In this document: piece by piece, positions 56,174 to 64,000 of the stretch | How positions within the stretch are numbered: the first letter of the stretch is position 1 | Layout of the letters: the number at the start of each line of letters is the position of its first letter | Assembly (NCBI RefSeq): GCF_000987775.1 | Contig: NZ_LAHO01000001.1 | Coordinates: forward strand, 372,001-436,000 | DNA: 64,000 bases | Direction: 5' to 3' | Source: Arsukibacterium ikkense | GTDB lineage: Bacteria; Pseudomonadota; Gammaproteobacteria; Enterobacterales; Alteromonadaceae | Program-made: the position numbers and the translations under genes | Notes under the pieces: model-generated | Told to the model about the DNA's origin: nothing | The model's input: only the letters and a program-made list of their open reading frames with translations | Databases searched by the model: none

Positions 56174-57685
56174 ATGTGTGGTATCGTTGGAATCGTAGGT
56201 AAGTATCCGGTTAATCAGGCGCTGTATGACGGTCTGACAGTGTTACAACATCGGGGACAGGACGCCGCAGGTATTGTGACGGTTGATAACAATACCCTCA
56301 GATTACGCAAAGCCAATGGCCTGGTAAAAGATGTATTTGAAACCCGCCATATGCAGCGCCTGTCAGGCAATATCGGCATTGGCCATGTCCGTTATCCTAC
56401 CGCGGGCTCATCCAGCACCGCGGAAGCGCAACCCTTTTACGTGAACAGTCCTTTTGGTATTGCCCTGGCCCACAATGGCAATTTAACCAATTCACATGAG
56501 TTAAAAGAAGACATGTTCCGGTTGGCCCGACGCCACATAAATACCACCTCTGATTCTGAAATTCTGTTGAATATTCTGGCCCATGAACTGCAAGCTAAAT
56601 CGACCATGCAGCTGGAACCGGAACAAATTTTTAATGCTGTTGCCAGCGTGCATCGCAAAATTCGTGGTGGTTATGCAGCAGTGGCGCTGATTATTGGCCA
56701 TGGCCTGGTGGCGTTTCGTGATCCTAACGGCATTCGACCGCTGGTGATGGGTAAACGGGAAACGGCAGCAGGTACTGAGTATATGGTGGCGTCAGAGAGT
56801 GTGGCGCTGGATGCCGATGGCTTTACCGTATTGCGGGATATTTCACCGGGCGAAGCGGTTTATATAACCGCGCAGGGTGATTTATACAGCCAGCAGTGTG
56901 CCGAAAACCCGAGCTATACGCCCTGTATTTTTGAGTATGTCTATTTTGCCCGGCCGGATTCGACCATCGATAATATCTCGGTTTATGCCTCAAGGGTGGC
57001 AATGGGTAAAGTGCTGGGCCAGAAAATTAAGCGTGAGTGGGCCCATCTGGATATCGACGTAGTTATTCCTATCCCGGAAACCAGTAACGATGCGGCCCTG
57101 CAAATTGCCAATGAAATTGGTTTACCGTTTCGTCAGGGCTTTGTGAAAAACCGCTATATCGGCCGTACCTTCATTATGCCTGGGCAGGGCCAGCGCAAGA
57201 AATCCGTTAAACGCAAACTGAATGCCATCTGGCAGGAGTTTAAAGGTAAAAACGTGCTGCTGGTTGACGATTCTATCGTGCGGGGCACCACCTCCGGCCA
57301 GATAATTGAAATGGCGCGTGAAGCGGGTGCCAAAAAAGTGTATTTTGCCTCAGCTGCACCGGAAATTCGTTTCCCCAATGTATATGGTATAGATATGCCA
57401 TCGGCCAATGAGTTAATTGCCCATGGCCATGATGTCGATAGCATTTGCGAAACTATTGGCGCCGATGGCCTGATTTTCCAATCGTTACCCGATTTAATTG
57501 AAGCAGTGCGGTCAGAAAATCCGGAAATTAAGCGGTTTGAAACCTCGGTATTCGACGGTCACTACGTGACAAATGATATTGACCAGGATTATCTAAACCG
57601 GCTGGATCAAACCCGTAGTGATGATGCTAAAGCCCACACGGCAATGTCGATGGCAACCAATCTGGAAACCTATAACGAAGGTTAG
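56174..57685 (+). CDS. purF: Amidophosphoribosyltransferase
   Basis: First enzyme of de novo purine synthesis. The N-terminal nucleophile is Cys2 of MCGIVGIVG after Met removal (glutaminase domain). The PRPP-binding loop is [19 protein letters not shown]. 503 aa, matching the E. coli 505. A palindromic terminator follows at 57705. I did not find a convincing PurR box ahead of cvpA. Confidence 0.97.
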   Translation: MCGIVGIVGKYPVNQALYDGLTVLQHRGQDAAGIVTVDNNTLRLRKANGLVKDVFETRHMQRLSGNIGIGHVRYPTAGSSSTAEAQPFYVNSPFGIALAHNGNLTNSHELKEDMFRLARRHINTTSDSEILLNILAHELQAKSTMQLEPEQIFNAVASVHRKIRGGYAAVALIIGHGLVAFRDPNGIRPLVMGKRETAAGTEYMVASESVALDADGFTVLRDISPGEAVYITAQGDLYSQQCAENPSYTPCIFEYVYFARPDSTIDNISVYASRVAMGKVLGQKIKREWAHLDIDVVIPIPETSNDAALQIANEIGLPFRQGFVKNRYIGRTFIMPGQGQRKKSVKRKLNAIWQEFKGKNVLLVDDSIVRGTTSGQIIEMAREAGAKKVYFASAAPEIRFPNVYGIDMPSANELIAHGHDVDSICETIGADGLIFQSLPDLIEAVRSENPEIKRFETSVFDGHYVTNDIDQDYLNRLDQTRSDDAKAHTAMSMATNLETYNEG

Positions 57686-57704
57686 GTTTTTAACGCAGGT
57701 AAAA

Positions 57705-57735
57705 AAACAGGCGCTTAACAGCGCCTGTTTTGTTT
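57705..57735 (+). terminator. Intrinsic terminator after purF
   Basis: AAACAGGCGC (57705-57714) pairs with GCGCCTGTTT (57721-57730), loop TTAACA, then TGTTT. Confidence 0.9.
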
Positions 57736-57764
57736 ACGATAGCTATTGCTAAGGCTTATCTTCG

Positions 57765-58364
57765 TCAGTGGGTATAGGTGGGGCCAAACCCCGACATCCA
57801 TAAAATTACCGTGGTGGCCATCAGCACCGCCAGTAAGGTTAAGCCACCGGTGACCACTGAGCTGGCATAAATAAAGCCACGCTCCTCAGGAATGTGCATT
57901 AAAATTGGCACACCCACGTACAACAGATACACCGAGTAAGCCAGACCGACTAAACCAACGCAAACCACAAACCAAAGCTCTGGATAAAGTGCGGCAAAAC
58001 CGACCATAAATAAGGGGGTCGATGTATATGAGCAAAGTTCCACGGTTTGAGTATATGTAGGCTCTGCACCAAAGGTATGGGCCATCCAGTGTGCCAGCCA
58101 GGCCAGGGTAAAGACGCCAATAATCAAGCCGCAGTACATGGCTACTGACATGATCAGTGCGCTTTGTGACGTCAGTTTAATTGGGTCACCAACGCCAATG
58201 CTCCAGCCCAGATGGACTGCTGAATAATAAGCACAAATAGCCGGGATAAGCGCCACTATCATAATGTGGGCCATGCTGTAACGGAAACTTTCATGTCTGG
58301 CATCAATGGTATGCCATTCTTCTTTCGGGTGGGCATATAAGCCCCATAAATGGTTTAGTATCAT
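57765..58364 (-). CDS. Yip1 family inner-membrane protein
   Basis: 199-aa polytopic protein with about five or six hydrophobic helices, for example IVALIPAICAYYSAVHLGW, ALIMSVAMYCGLIIGVFTLA and LLAVLMATTVILWMS. The N-terminal cytoplasmic motif HLWGLYAHPKEEWHTI and the helix pattern are those of bacterial Yip1 proteins (YIP1/DUF1282 type). The frame opens at 58403, but AAGGAT upstream of the ATG at 58364 and the family alignment favour the shorter form. Function in bacteria is unknown. It is bounded by the purF terminator and converges on purF. Confidence 0.88.
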   Translation of the reverse strand: MILNHLWGLYAHPKEEWHTIDARHESFRYSMAHIMIVALIPAICAYYSAVHLGWSIGVGDPIKLTSQSALIMSVAMYCGLIIGVFTLAWLAHWMAHTFGAEPTYTQTVELCSYTSTPLFMVGFAALYPELWFVVCVGLVGLAYSVYLLYVGVPILMHIPEERGFIYASSVVTGGLTLLAVLMATTVILWMSGFGPTYTH

Positions 58365-58561
58365 AATTATTATCCTTTTTACTACGCCCCTCATATCGGG
58401 CAACTGTTCATCTCGCCACCCTTGATTCAGTTATGACGAAAACTTAGTCATTCGTCAAGCAACTTGCACTAATTTTCAACAAAGTGCATATCCAGATCAA
58501 ACTTGGTCTGCCACGGCCCTTTGGGTATAATATAGCAACTTTTTCAGACACAGCGCCTATT

Positions 58562-59353
58562 ATGCACAGCAGTGAATGGCAACAACTGTTACACCCCATC
58601 GACCGCTTTTTAGGCTGCACTACGCCAGCAAGCTGGCTGGCGCAAGCGGCACAGCCAGAGAGCCTGCCAACCTTATTACGGGATCATTTAATTTGTGAGT
58701 TAAAAGCCGCCCAGAGTGCCATGTATCTTATTCGCCGTTATGCCGTAGATGAGGACAGTGCCGATGCCTTACTGCAATGGCTAAAACCTTATGAAGATTT
58801 TACTTATCGTCAGCAGGGTGACTGGCGTGCCCTGGCAGGGCTTAGCCTGAAAAAATCGATGCTCCCCAAGGCCAGCAACCGCTATGCACAGGATTTAATC
58901 GATAAAATGGTACTACTGATTAAAGAAGAGCTGCATCATTTTTATCAGGTGCTGGAAGTGATGGCCGACAATGGTATTGCTTATCAGAAAACCACGTCCA
59001 GCCGTTATGCCAAAGGGCTGCTACGCCACGTCCGCACTTATGAGCCAGCAGCGATGGTAGATAAGCTGATCTGTGGTGCTTTTATAGAGGCCCGCTCCTG
59101 CGAGCGTTTTGCCAGGTTAGCACCGTTATTACCTGTAAAGATTGCAGATTTTTATGTGTCGTTGCTGCGCTCAGAAGCGCGGCATTATCAGGACTACCTG
59201 ACACTGGCCACAGAGATAGCAGGGCAGGATATCAGCGAGCGGGTCGCTTTTTTCGCCAAAGTGGAAGCAGAGTTGATTAGCAGCCCTGACAGCGATTTTA
59301 AATTTCACAGTGGCTGCCCGCTGGCCGCGGTTAATGATCAGTCAGCGGCGTAA
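58562..59353 (+). CDS. miaE: tRNA-(ms2io6A37) hydroxylase MiaE
   Basis: Non-haem diiron monooxygenase hydroxylating the isopentenyl group of ms2i6A37 in tRNA. The ferritin-like iron ligands are in ELKAAQSAMYLIRRY, KEELHHFYQVLEVM, FIEARSCERFARL and SEARHYQDYLTLA, giving the two ExxH helices. 263 aa from the ATG at 58562; the frame start at 58484 would add 26 residues with no homologous content. The last 23 bp overlap the convergent lpxH. Confidence 0.94.
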   Translation: MHSSEWQQLLHPIDRFLGCTTPASWLAQAAQPESLPTLLRDHLICELKAAQSAMYLIRRYAVDEDSADALLQWLKPYEDFTYRQQGDWRALAGLSLKKSMLPKASNRYAQDLIDKMVLLIKEELHHFYQVLEVMADNGIAYQKTTSSRYAKGLLRHVRTYEPAAMVDKLICGAFIEARSCERFARLAPLLPVKIADFYVSLLRSEARHYQDYLTLATEIAGQDISERVAFFAKVEAELISSPDSDFKFHSGCPLAAVNDQSAA

Positions 59354-60092
59354 ATACCAGATCCCAGCGGCTGGCAGATACGCTTAAATAGCTGCTTTGG
59401 CTGTACCAGTCGCCCAACACATAGCGCTCTGCTGGCTGGCCATCAACCTCGAGCTGATGCACCGCTGGCCGGTGGGTGTGGCCGTGGATCAGTTTCAGCA
59501 CACCGGCTGCGGCCATCACTTCAGGTACTTCGTCTGGCGTAACATCCATAATTTGCGGCTGTTGCAGCCCCTGCTGCTGAGACGAGTAACGTGCTTTGTG
59601 CGCAGCACTTTTACGCCGTGCCTTGGCGGCTAAGCTCAGTCGGAATGCCAGCGGAGTTTTTAACAACAACCATTGCCACCAGGGTTGGTTCCACCATTTG
59701 CGGAATTTCTGATAAGCAATATCCAGCGTGCATAAGCTGTCGCCATGCATAATCAGCGTCGGCGTACCGTACAAGTCAATAACCTGCTGCTGTGGTAGTA
59801 ATTGCATACCAGCGCGGCTGGCATAGCCCTGGCGCAGCACAAAGTCACGGTTACCGTGAATAAAGAATATCGGCACCTGAGCGCTGAGTGTGGATAATGC
59901 CGAAGCTATGGTATCCAGCAGTGGCTCGGGGTTATCGTCACCAATCCACACTTCAAATAAATCGCCCAGAATATACAGCGCATCGGCCGTAACAGCTTGC
60001 TCGTGCAAAAAGCGCAGAAAGGCGCTGGTGATATCGGGCCGATCTGCAGACAAATGCAGATCGGCGATAAACAGCGTGTGCGGCTCGGTCAT
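59331..60092 (-). CDS. lpxH: UDP-2,3-diacylglucosamine diphosphatase
   Basis: Metallophosphoesterase making lipid X in lipid A synthesis, at the inner face of the inner membrane. Metal motifs: FIADLHLSADRPDI, ILGDLFEVWIGDD, HGNRDFVLRQ, MHGDSLCTLD and HGHTHRPAVH. 253 aa, slightly longer than the E. coli 240. It lies 12 bp after ppiB on the same strand, so they form an operon. Overlaps miaE by 23 bp tail-to-tail. Confidence 0.96.
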   Translation of the reverse strand: MTEPHTLFIADLHLSADRPDITSAFLRFLHEQAVTADALYILGDLFEVWIGDDNPEPLLDTIASALSTLSAQVPIFFIHGNRDFVLRQGYASRAGMQLLPQQQVIDLYGTPTLIMHGDSLCTLDIAYQKFRKWWNQPWWQWLLLKTPLAFRLSLAAKARRKSAAHKARYSSQQQGLQQPQIMDVTPDEVPEVMAAAGVLKLIHGHTHRPAVHQLEVDGQPAERYVLGDWYSQSSYLSVSASRWDLVFTPLTDH

Positions 60093-60104
60093 TAAAACGC
60101 AGGC

Positions 60105-60599
60105 TTACGCTTGCAGCTCAGCTTTTTCAATAATAACCGGTTCTACTGGCACATCGCTGTGGCCAGCAAAACGGCCGGTTTTAACCTGGCGAATTTTCTC
60201 TACCACATCCATGCCAGCTGTCACTTCACCAAATACACAGTAGCCCCAACCTTGAGAAGACTCGGCGCTATGGTTCAAAAAGCTGTTGTCAGCAAGATTG
60301 ATGAAGAACTGACAGGTGGCAGAGTGCGGGTCGTTGGTGCGAGCCATGGCAATAGTGCCTTTGCTGTTGGCCACTTTGTTGTTGGCTTCGTTTTTAATAG
60401 AACCTTTGGTTTCTTTCTGATCCATATCCGGGGTAAAACCGCCGCCCTGGATCATAAAACCATCAATCACCCGGTGGAAAATAGTGCCATCAAAAAAGCC
60501 GTCTTTCACATAGCTGATAAAGTTTTCCACGGTAACCGGCGCTTTATCGGCAAACAAGTTAAGGGTAATAACGCCATAATTGGTATGTAAATTAATCAT
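60105..60599 (-). CDS. ppiB: Peptidyl-prolyl cis-trans isomerase B (cyclophilin)
   Basis: Cytoplasmic Pro isomerase. No signal peptide is present. The active-site Arg and Phe are in [18 protein letters not shown], then [20 protein letters not shown] and the W/V pocket [16 protein letters not shown]. 164 aa, same as E. coli PpiB. Divergent from cysS, as in most gammaproteobacteria, and cotranscribed with lpxH. Confidence 0.97.
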   Translation of the reverse strand: MINLHTNYGVITLNLFADKAPVTVENFISYVKDGFFDGTIFHRVIDGFMIQGGGFTPDMDQKETKGSIKNEANNKVANSKGTIAMARTNDPHSATCQFFINLADNSFLNHSAESSQGWGYCVFGEVTAGMDVVEKIRQVKTGRFAGHSDVPVEPVIIEKAELQA

Positions 60600-60765
60600 T
60601 GAATAATATCCTCTGTTTGAATGGTGCCATTGTAACTCAGGCAGGGCATTTCATAAAGCAAGGATAGCGGCTCCTGTTTGCTGGTGGTACACTAACGAGC
60701 TGATTTATCCAGCCGTATAGCGATGTTTTAACGCATTATTCGTAAGTTATTTTTTGGGGATGCCA

Positions 60766-62145
60766 ATGTTACAGATTTACAATACCTTAAGCCGTAAAAA
60801 AGAAGTGTTCACCGCTATTGAGCCTGGCAAAGTAGGGTTGTATGTCTGCGGCATTACCATTTACGATTATTGCCACGTTGGCCACGCCCGCACCTATGTC
60901 GCGTTTGATGTGATTAACCGTTATCTGCGTTTTTGCGGCTACGATGTCACTTATGTACGAAATATTACCGACGTGGACGATAAAATTATTAAACGCGCCG
61001 CGGAAAATAATGAAAGCTGCGATGCCTTAACAGCACGCTTTACCGAAGCCATGCATGCCGATTTTAATGCGCTGGGCTTGTTGCCTGCGGATATTGAACC
61101 ACGGGTAACTACCCACATGGCTGAGATTATTACGCTGATAGAAACCCTGGTAGCTAAAGGCTATGCCTATGTGGCGGCCGATGGCGATGTGTTGTTTGAT
61201 GTCAGCAAATACGAAGCCTATGGTGAGCTAAGCCAGCAGAACCTGCAAATGCTGCAATCCGGCTCGCGGGTAGAAGTAGCAGATAATAAAGACGACCCGC
61301 TGGATTTTGTGTTGTGGAAAGGCGCCAAGCCGGGTGAGCCGTTCTGGCAATCACCGTGGGGCAATGGCCGGCCAGGCTGGCATATTGAATGTTCTGCAAT
61401 GAGTGCCAAGCACCTGGGCCAGCATTTTGATATTCACGGTGGCGGCTCTGATTTACAGTTTCCGCATCATGAAAACGAAATTGCTCAGTCGACCTGTGCC
61501 CATGGCCATAAATACGTTAATACCTGGATCCACACCGGTATGGTGCAGGTAGATAAAGAAAAAATGTCTAAATCCTTAGGCAATTTCTTTACCGTGAAAG
61601 ATGTACTGGCCGACTATAACGCCGAGGCAGTGCGCTACTTTTTACTATCCAGCCACTATCGCAGCCAGCTGAATTACTCGGCAGAAAACCTAACCCAGGC
61701 GCATGCCGCCCTGGGTCGTTTGTACACTGCACTGCGTAACGTTACGCCAAGCCACAGTATTGATTTAAAAAGCCCCTATATTGCCCAGTTTAAAGCGGCA
61801 ATGGACGATGATTTCAACACCCCGGAAGCCTTACCGGTATTGTTTGAACTGGCGCGCGAAGTGAATCGCTTTAAAGAAACCGAACCGGCCAAGGCCGCTG
61901 AGTTAGCAGCTCTGCTAACACTATTAGCCGGCGCCCTGGGGCTACTGCAAGGTGATGCTGAGCAGTTTTTACAATCAGGGGCATCGGATAATGATGTCGC
62001 TGAAATTGAAGCACTGATCGCCAAACGTAATGCCGCCCGTGCCAGCAAAGACTGGGCAGCAGCAGACGCCGCCCGCGATGCGTTAACGGCCAAAGGTATT
62101 ATCGTCGAAGATAAAAACGGCGTAACCAGCTGGCGTAAAGGCTGA
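60766..62145 (+). CDS. cysS: Cysteinyl-tRNA synthetase
   Basis: Class I aminoacyl-tRNA synthetase. The HIGH-type motif is [13 protein letters not shown]; the Zn/Cys site includes [10 protein letters not shown], the [20 protein letters not shown] region and [11 protein letters not shown], and [10 protein letters not shown] is the KMSKS loop. The ATG at 60766 has GGGG upstream and gives [15 protein letters not shown], as in homologues (459 aa); two earlier in-frame starts at 60754 and 60760 are less likely. Closed by a strong terminator; the foreign-looking segment begins after it. Confidence 0.97.
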   Translation: MLQIYNTLSRKKEVFTAIEPGKVGLYVCGITIYDYCHVGHARTYVAFDVINRYLRFCGYDVTYVRNITDVDDKIIKRAAENNESCDALTARFTEAMHADFNALGLLPADIEPRVTTHMAEIITLIETLVAKGYAYVAADGDVLFDVSKYEAYGELSQQNLQMLQSGSRVEVADNKDDPLDFVLWKGAKPGEPFWQSPWGNGRPGWHIECSAMSAKHLGQHFDIHGGGSDLQFPHHENEIAQSTCAHGHKYVNTWIHTGMVQVDKEKMSKSLGNFFTVKDVLADYNAEAVRYFLLSSHYRSQLNYSAENLTQAHAALGRLYTALRNVTPSHSIDLKSPYIAQFKAAMDDDFNTPEALPVLFELAREVNRFKETEPAKAAELAALLTLLAGALGLLQGDAEQFLQSGASDNDVAEIEALIAKRNAARASKDWAAADAARDALTAKGIIVEDKNGVTSWRKG

Positions 62146-62160
62146 TTTAATACCGTTGTT

Positions 62161-62188
62161 AAAAAAACCGCCTGCTGGCGGTTTTTTT
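62161..62188 (+). terminator. Intrinsic terminator after cysS
   Basis: AAAAAAACCGCC (62161-62172) and GGCGGTTTTTTT (62177-62188) pair across TGCT. It marks the end of the core region. Confidence 0.93.
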
Positions 62189-62398
62189 ATGCGTGAATGC
62201 TGCCGCAGATAGGGCTGACAAGTTGGTTGATGTTATGTTGAAGTGGGCTGTACCTATAAGTTATTGTAAGTTAGAAAGATGCGGTGTAATGTCGGTGTAA
62301 TGTACAAAACATTGTATTTATAAGTACGGGCTAGCCGGTGTTTAAATACGAGGCGACCTGTCGAATAAGCGTTAAATGATCAATGAGATCTTAGAATA
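62189..62398 (+). promoter_or_regulatory. Upstream region of the DUF4365 gene with tandem repeat and palindrome
   Basis: No coding frame of note. The 11-bp unit CGGTGTAATGT is repeated twice in direct tandem (62282-62292 and 62293-62303). It is followed by the palindrome TACAA-AACA-TTGTA at 62303-62316 and the -10-like TTTATAAG. The layout suggests a regulator site over the promoter. GCGTTAAATG near 62368 precedes the gene. Confidence 0.5.
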
Positions 62399-63631
62399 AT
62401 GAAAGCGCTCAATACCACTCAAACAGATCGGCTAGGTGTACAGATAGTTGGCACTCTGTTAACTCAGTCTGGATTTATTTTTCGGGAACAATCCGTTGCT
62501 GATTTTGGAGTTGACGCACATATCGAGTATTTAGATGGAGAAAATGCCTCTGGAAAGCTCATCGCTTTGCAAATTAAGTCCGGATTATCTTGGTTCAAAG
62601 AAGAATTGGATAATGGGTTTGTATTTAGAGGCGACGCAAAACACTTAGACTATTGGTTAAATCATTCCCTTCCGGTACTCATTATCCTAGTTGATACACA
62701 CACTAGTACTAGTTACTGGCAAGCTGTGACTCCGGCAAATGTAATTTCTACGCCGAAAGCCTGGAAATTAGTTGTTCCAAAATGTCAGCGGATCAATGCT
62801 GGCATGATCTATGATTTAAAGAAACTTGTTAGCAAGGTCTATGTGCCTAAAAGGTATACAGTTTCCTCGGTAGACGACGTTAGCCATGGCAAGGCTAAAA
62901 GGTACTCGTTAAAAATAATATTGAATAGGGAGCTTACTCAGACTGAGATCATTGATGTAGTAAAGATTGCTACAAGAGAAGCCGAAAATTGCGAATATCA
63001 TAGAAGTGATATAACTAGAGCTCATTGGAGGAATATCCCCGCACATGTTGTCTGGCTTTTTATCTATCCCTCTGCTGAGGATGAAAGAAATAACAACTGG
63101 ATTTGCCGGTCTGAATGGTTTTCGGAAAGGCTGCCCGTCGATATGACACCAATTTCACATGGTGGAGATGAAGTCGGTGGGGGAATTAAGGTTGATTGGT
63201 GTTCTGGATACCTAACCAGCGCACGATGGAACGCGGAAAACACTATTAGCAAAGAAAAATTCATTGTTGAAGTTACTGCATTGGTCTGGAGAACTATTCC
63301 ACTGATAAATGAGGCTGCGGAGCTTTTCAATAAATTTAACTCAAACCAGATGAGTTTTGAAAGCTGGCATTTTGGTATGGAGAAAATTTATCCATTCATC
63401 GATGAGATATATCACGCTGGGCTTAATATAGGCTTATCACCATTCGAGTGTAAAGATTTGAGTCTTAAGTTTCAGATCTTTATTGCCACGGCCCATAATA
63501 TTTTGATGCCCTTCTCTAAGTTGGGTGAACGTATGGATGAAAAACAAAAGGTATCCAACGTGACACATCAGATGAATTACTACAAAGAAGCGCTCTTGGG
63601 CTTTGAGTTTGAGTTAAAAAAGGTACAGTGA
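62399..63631 (+). CDS. DUF4365 domain protein, PD-(D/E)XK nuclease-like
   Basis: 410-aa soluble protein of unknown role. The N-terminal ~150 residues match DUF4365: RLGVQIVGTLLTQSGFIFRE, then DFGVDAHIEYLDGENASGK and LIALQIKSG. D39, E43, Q58 and K60 resemble the acidic and (Q/E)xK residues of PD-(D/E)XK nucleases. The C-terminal ~250 residues do not match a domain I can name. DUF4365 proteins are common in defence and mobile regions of bacteria. Codon use is clearly more A/T-rich than in cysS, suggesting acquisition. The ATG at 62399 is the first start; its ribosome site is weak. Confidence 0.85.
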   Translation: MKALNTTQTDRLGVQIVGTLLTQSGFIFREQSVADFGVDAHIEYLDGENASGKLIALQIKSGLSWFKEELDNGFVFRGDAKHLDYWLNHSLPVLIILVDTHTSTSYWQAVTPANVISTPKAWKLVVPKCQRINAGMIYDLKKLVSKVYVPKRYTVSSVDDVSHGKAKRYSLKIILNRELTQTEIIDVVKIATREAENCEYHRSDITRAHWRNIPAHVVWLFIYPSAEDERNNNWICRSEWFSERLPVDMTPISHGGDEVGGGIKVDWCSGYLTSARWNAENTISKEKFIVEVTALVWRTIPLINEAAELFNKFNSNQMSFESWHFGMEKIYPFIDEIYHAGLNIGLSPFECKDLSLKFQIFIATAHNILMPFSKLGERMDEKQKVSNVTHQMNYYKEALLGFEFELKKVQ

Positions 63632-63632
63632 C

Positions 63633-63713
63633 ATTCAACAAAATGGTGATGTTTGCTCCGTGCTAAAGCCCTCAGCCGGACTAGCTACGCTCGCCGTATA
63701 CCACGGCGTTATA
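63633..63713 (+). repeat. Imperfect inverted repeat resembling an integron attC site
   Basis: Starts with ATTCAAC (fits RYYYAAC) and ends near GCGTTATAT, with imperfect internal arms such as CGTGCTA (near 63659) against TAGCTACG (near 63682). Length ~80 bp and position just after a stop codon and before the next start are like gene-cassette recombination sites, but the R' box does not fit GTTRRRY fully. Weak evidence. Confidence 0.25.
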
Positions 63714-63725
63714 TCGGAGTTCAAC

Positions 63726-64000
63726 ATGGCAACAACTATCGAAGATATCATGTACGACGAGATGATAAATGAGCTTCATTATGAAGCTGTAATGAAAAAT
63801 GCGGCGTTAGACCAATGTATTTATATTTTCGTCGAAGGGGAATCTGAAGAAGCTACATTTCAAATTCTATTAGAAGATCAACTCTGTGGTTTAGACTTCG
63901 AAAAAAATGGCGTTGTTGTTGCAAACTATAATGGAATTGGAAACTTAGGGCATGCGGTACGCTTACTAAGAAAAACGCTTAGCCATGACAGACCTATTGT
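63726..64000 (+). CDS. TOPRIM domain protein, 5' part only (cut by window end)
   Basis: First 91 codons of a plus-strand gene starting with ATG at 63726 (MATTIEDIMYDEMINELHYE). The segment CIYIFVEGESEEATFQILLE is the conserved Glu motif of OLD-type TOPRIM domains, followed by GVVVANYNGIGNLGHAVRLL, the usual strand-glycine turn. The TOPRIM begins almost at the N terminus, so this is a stand-alone TOPRIM protein, not the C-terminal part of an OLD ATPase. The DxD motif would lie beyond the window. It follows the DUF4365 gene by 94 bp and shares its A/T-rich base use; the two may be partners. Confidence 0.75.
   Translation, partial: MATTIEDIMYDEMINELHYEAVMKNAALDQCIYIFVEGESEEATFQILLEDQLCGLDFEKNGVVVANYNGIGNLGHAVRLLRKTLSHDRPI

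Noticed and set aside
60111..60590. 159-codon plus-strand frame opposite ppiB
   Set aside because: Mirror frame of a highly conserved cyclophilin gene; no independent support.

Overview
The window is a stretch of chromosome from a gammaproteobacterium of the Alteromonadales/Chromatiaceae type. Rheinheimera, Arsukibacterium or Alishewanella is my best guess, inferred from gene content and not proven. Supporting signs are MotY next to RNase T, a FimV/HubP polar hub, large peptide-type TonB receptors and a mid-GC base composition. Coding density is very high and several neighbouring genes overlap. I see no rRNA, tRNA or CRISPR array; the only RNA gene I can support is the SRP RNA (ffs).

Layout. 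0-4.5 kb: tilS, a diguanylate cyclase, a patatin-like lipase and a DUF3014 membrane protein. 4.6-5.2 kb: ffs, with a YbaM-like gene running into it from the other strand, coupled to a ComFB-family gene. 5.3-10.7 kb: tryptophan 2,3-dioxygenase, then a minus-strand run of dinG-like helicase, TauE/SafE permease, priC and an HDAC-like deacetylase. 10.7-23.3 kb: an accessory block with two paralogous TonB-dependent receptors flanking a SAM methyltransferase, an exported S9 peptidase, a small lipoprotein and a large radical SAM protein whose N-terminal half appears to hold a cobalamin-binding-like fold. This block is the best candidate for an undescribed system, possibly uptake and modification of a peptide or other ligand. 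23.4-32.2 kb: conserved core genes apt, dnaX, ybaB, recR, htpG, a chemoreceptor and adk. dnaX carries a complete programmed -1 frameshift signal and htpG a textbook heat-shock promoter.

32.3-35 kb: an exported Tpx-type peroxidase, then a response regulator/CheC fusion with a PAS-GGDEF cyclase. 35-40 kb: the prkA-yeaH-spoVR stress operon. 40-46 kb: sodB, grxD, rnt, motY, a small secreted protein and mnmC. 45.5-57.7 kb: the conserved run fabB, pdxB, asd, fimV, truA, accD, folC, dedD, cvpA, purF, covering fatty acid synthesis, PLP, the aspartate pathway, polar organisation, tRNA modification, folate and purines. fabB has a FabR-like operator. 57.7-62.2 kb: a Yip1-family membrane protein, miaE, lpxH, ppiB and cysS.

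After the cysS terminator (62.2 kb) the sequence becomes visibly more A/T-rich and holds a DUF4365 nuclease-like gene followed by the start of a stand-alone TOPRIM gene cut by the window end. Together with an attC-like imperfect inverted repeat between them, this looks like the edge of an acquired, probably defence-related, segment. All functional calls are from reading motifs and family resemblance by eye; no search was run.
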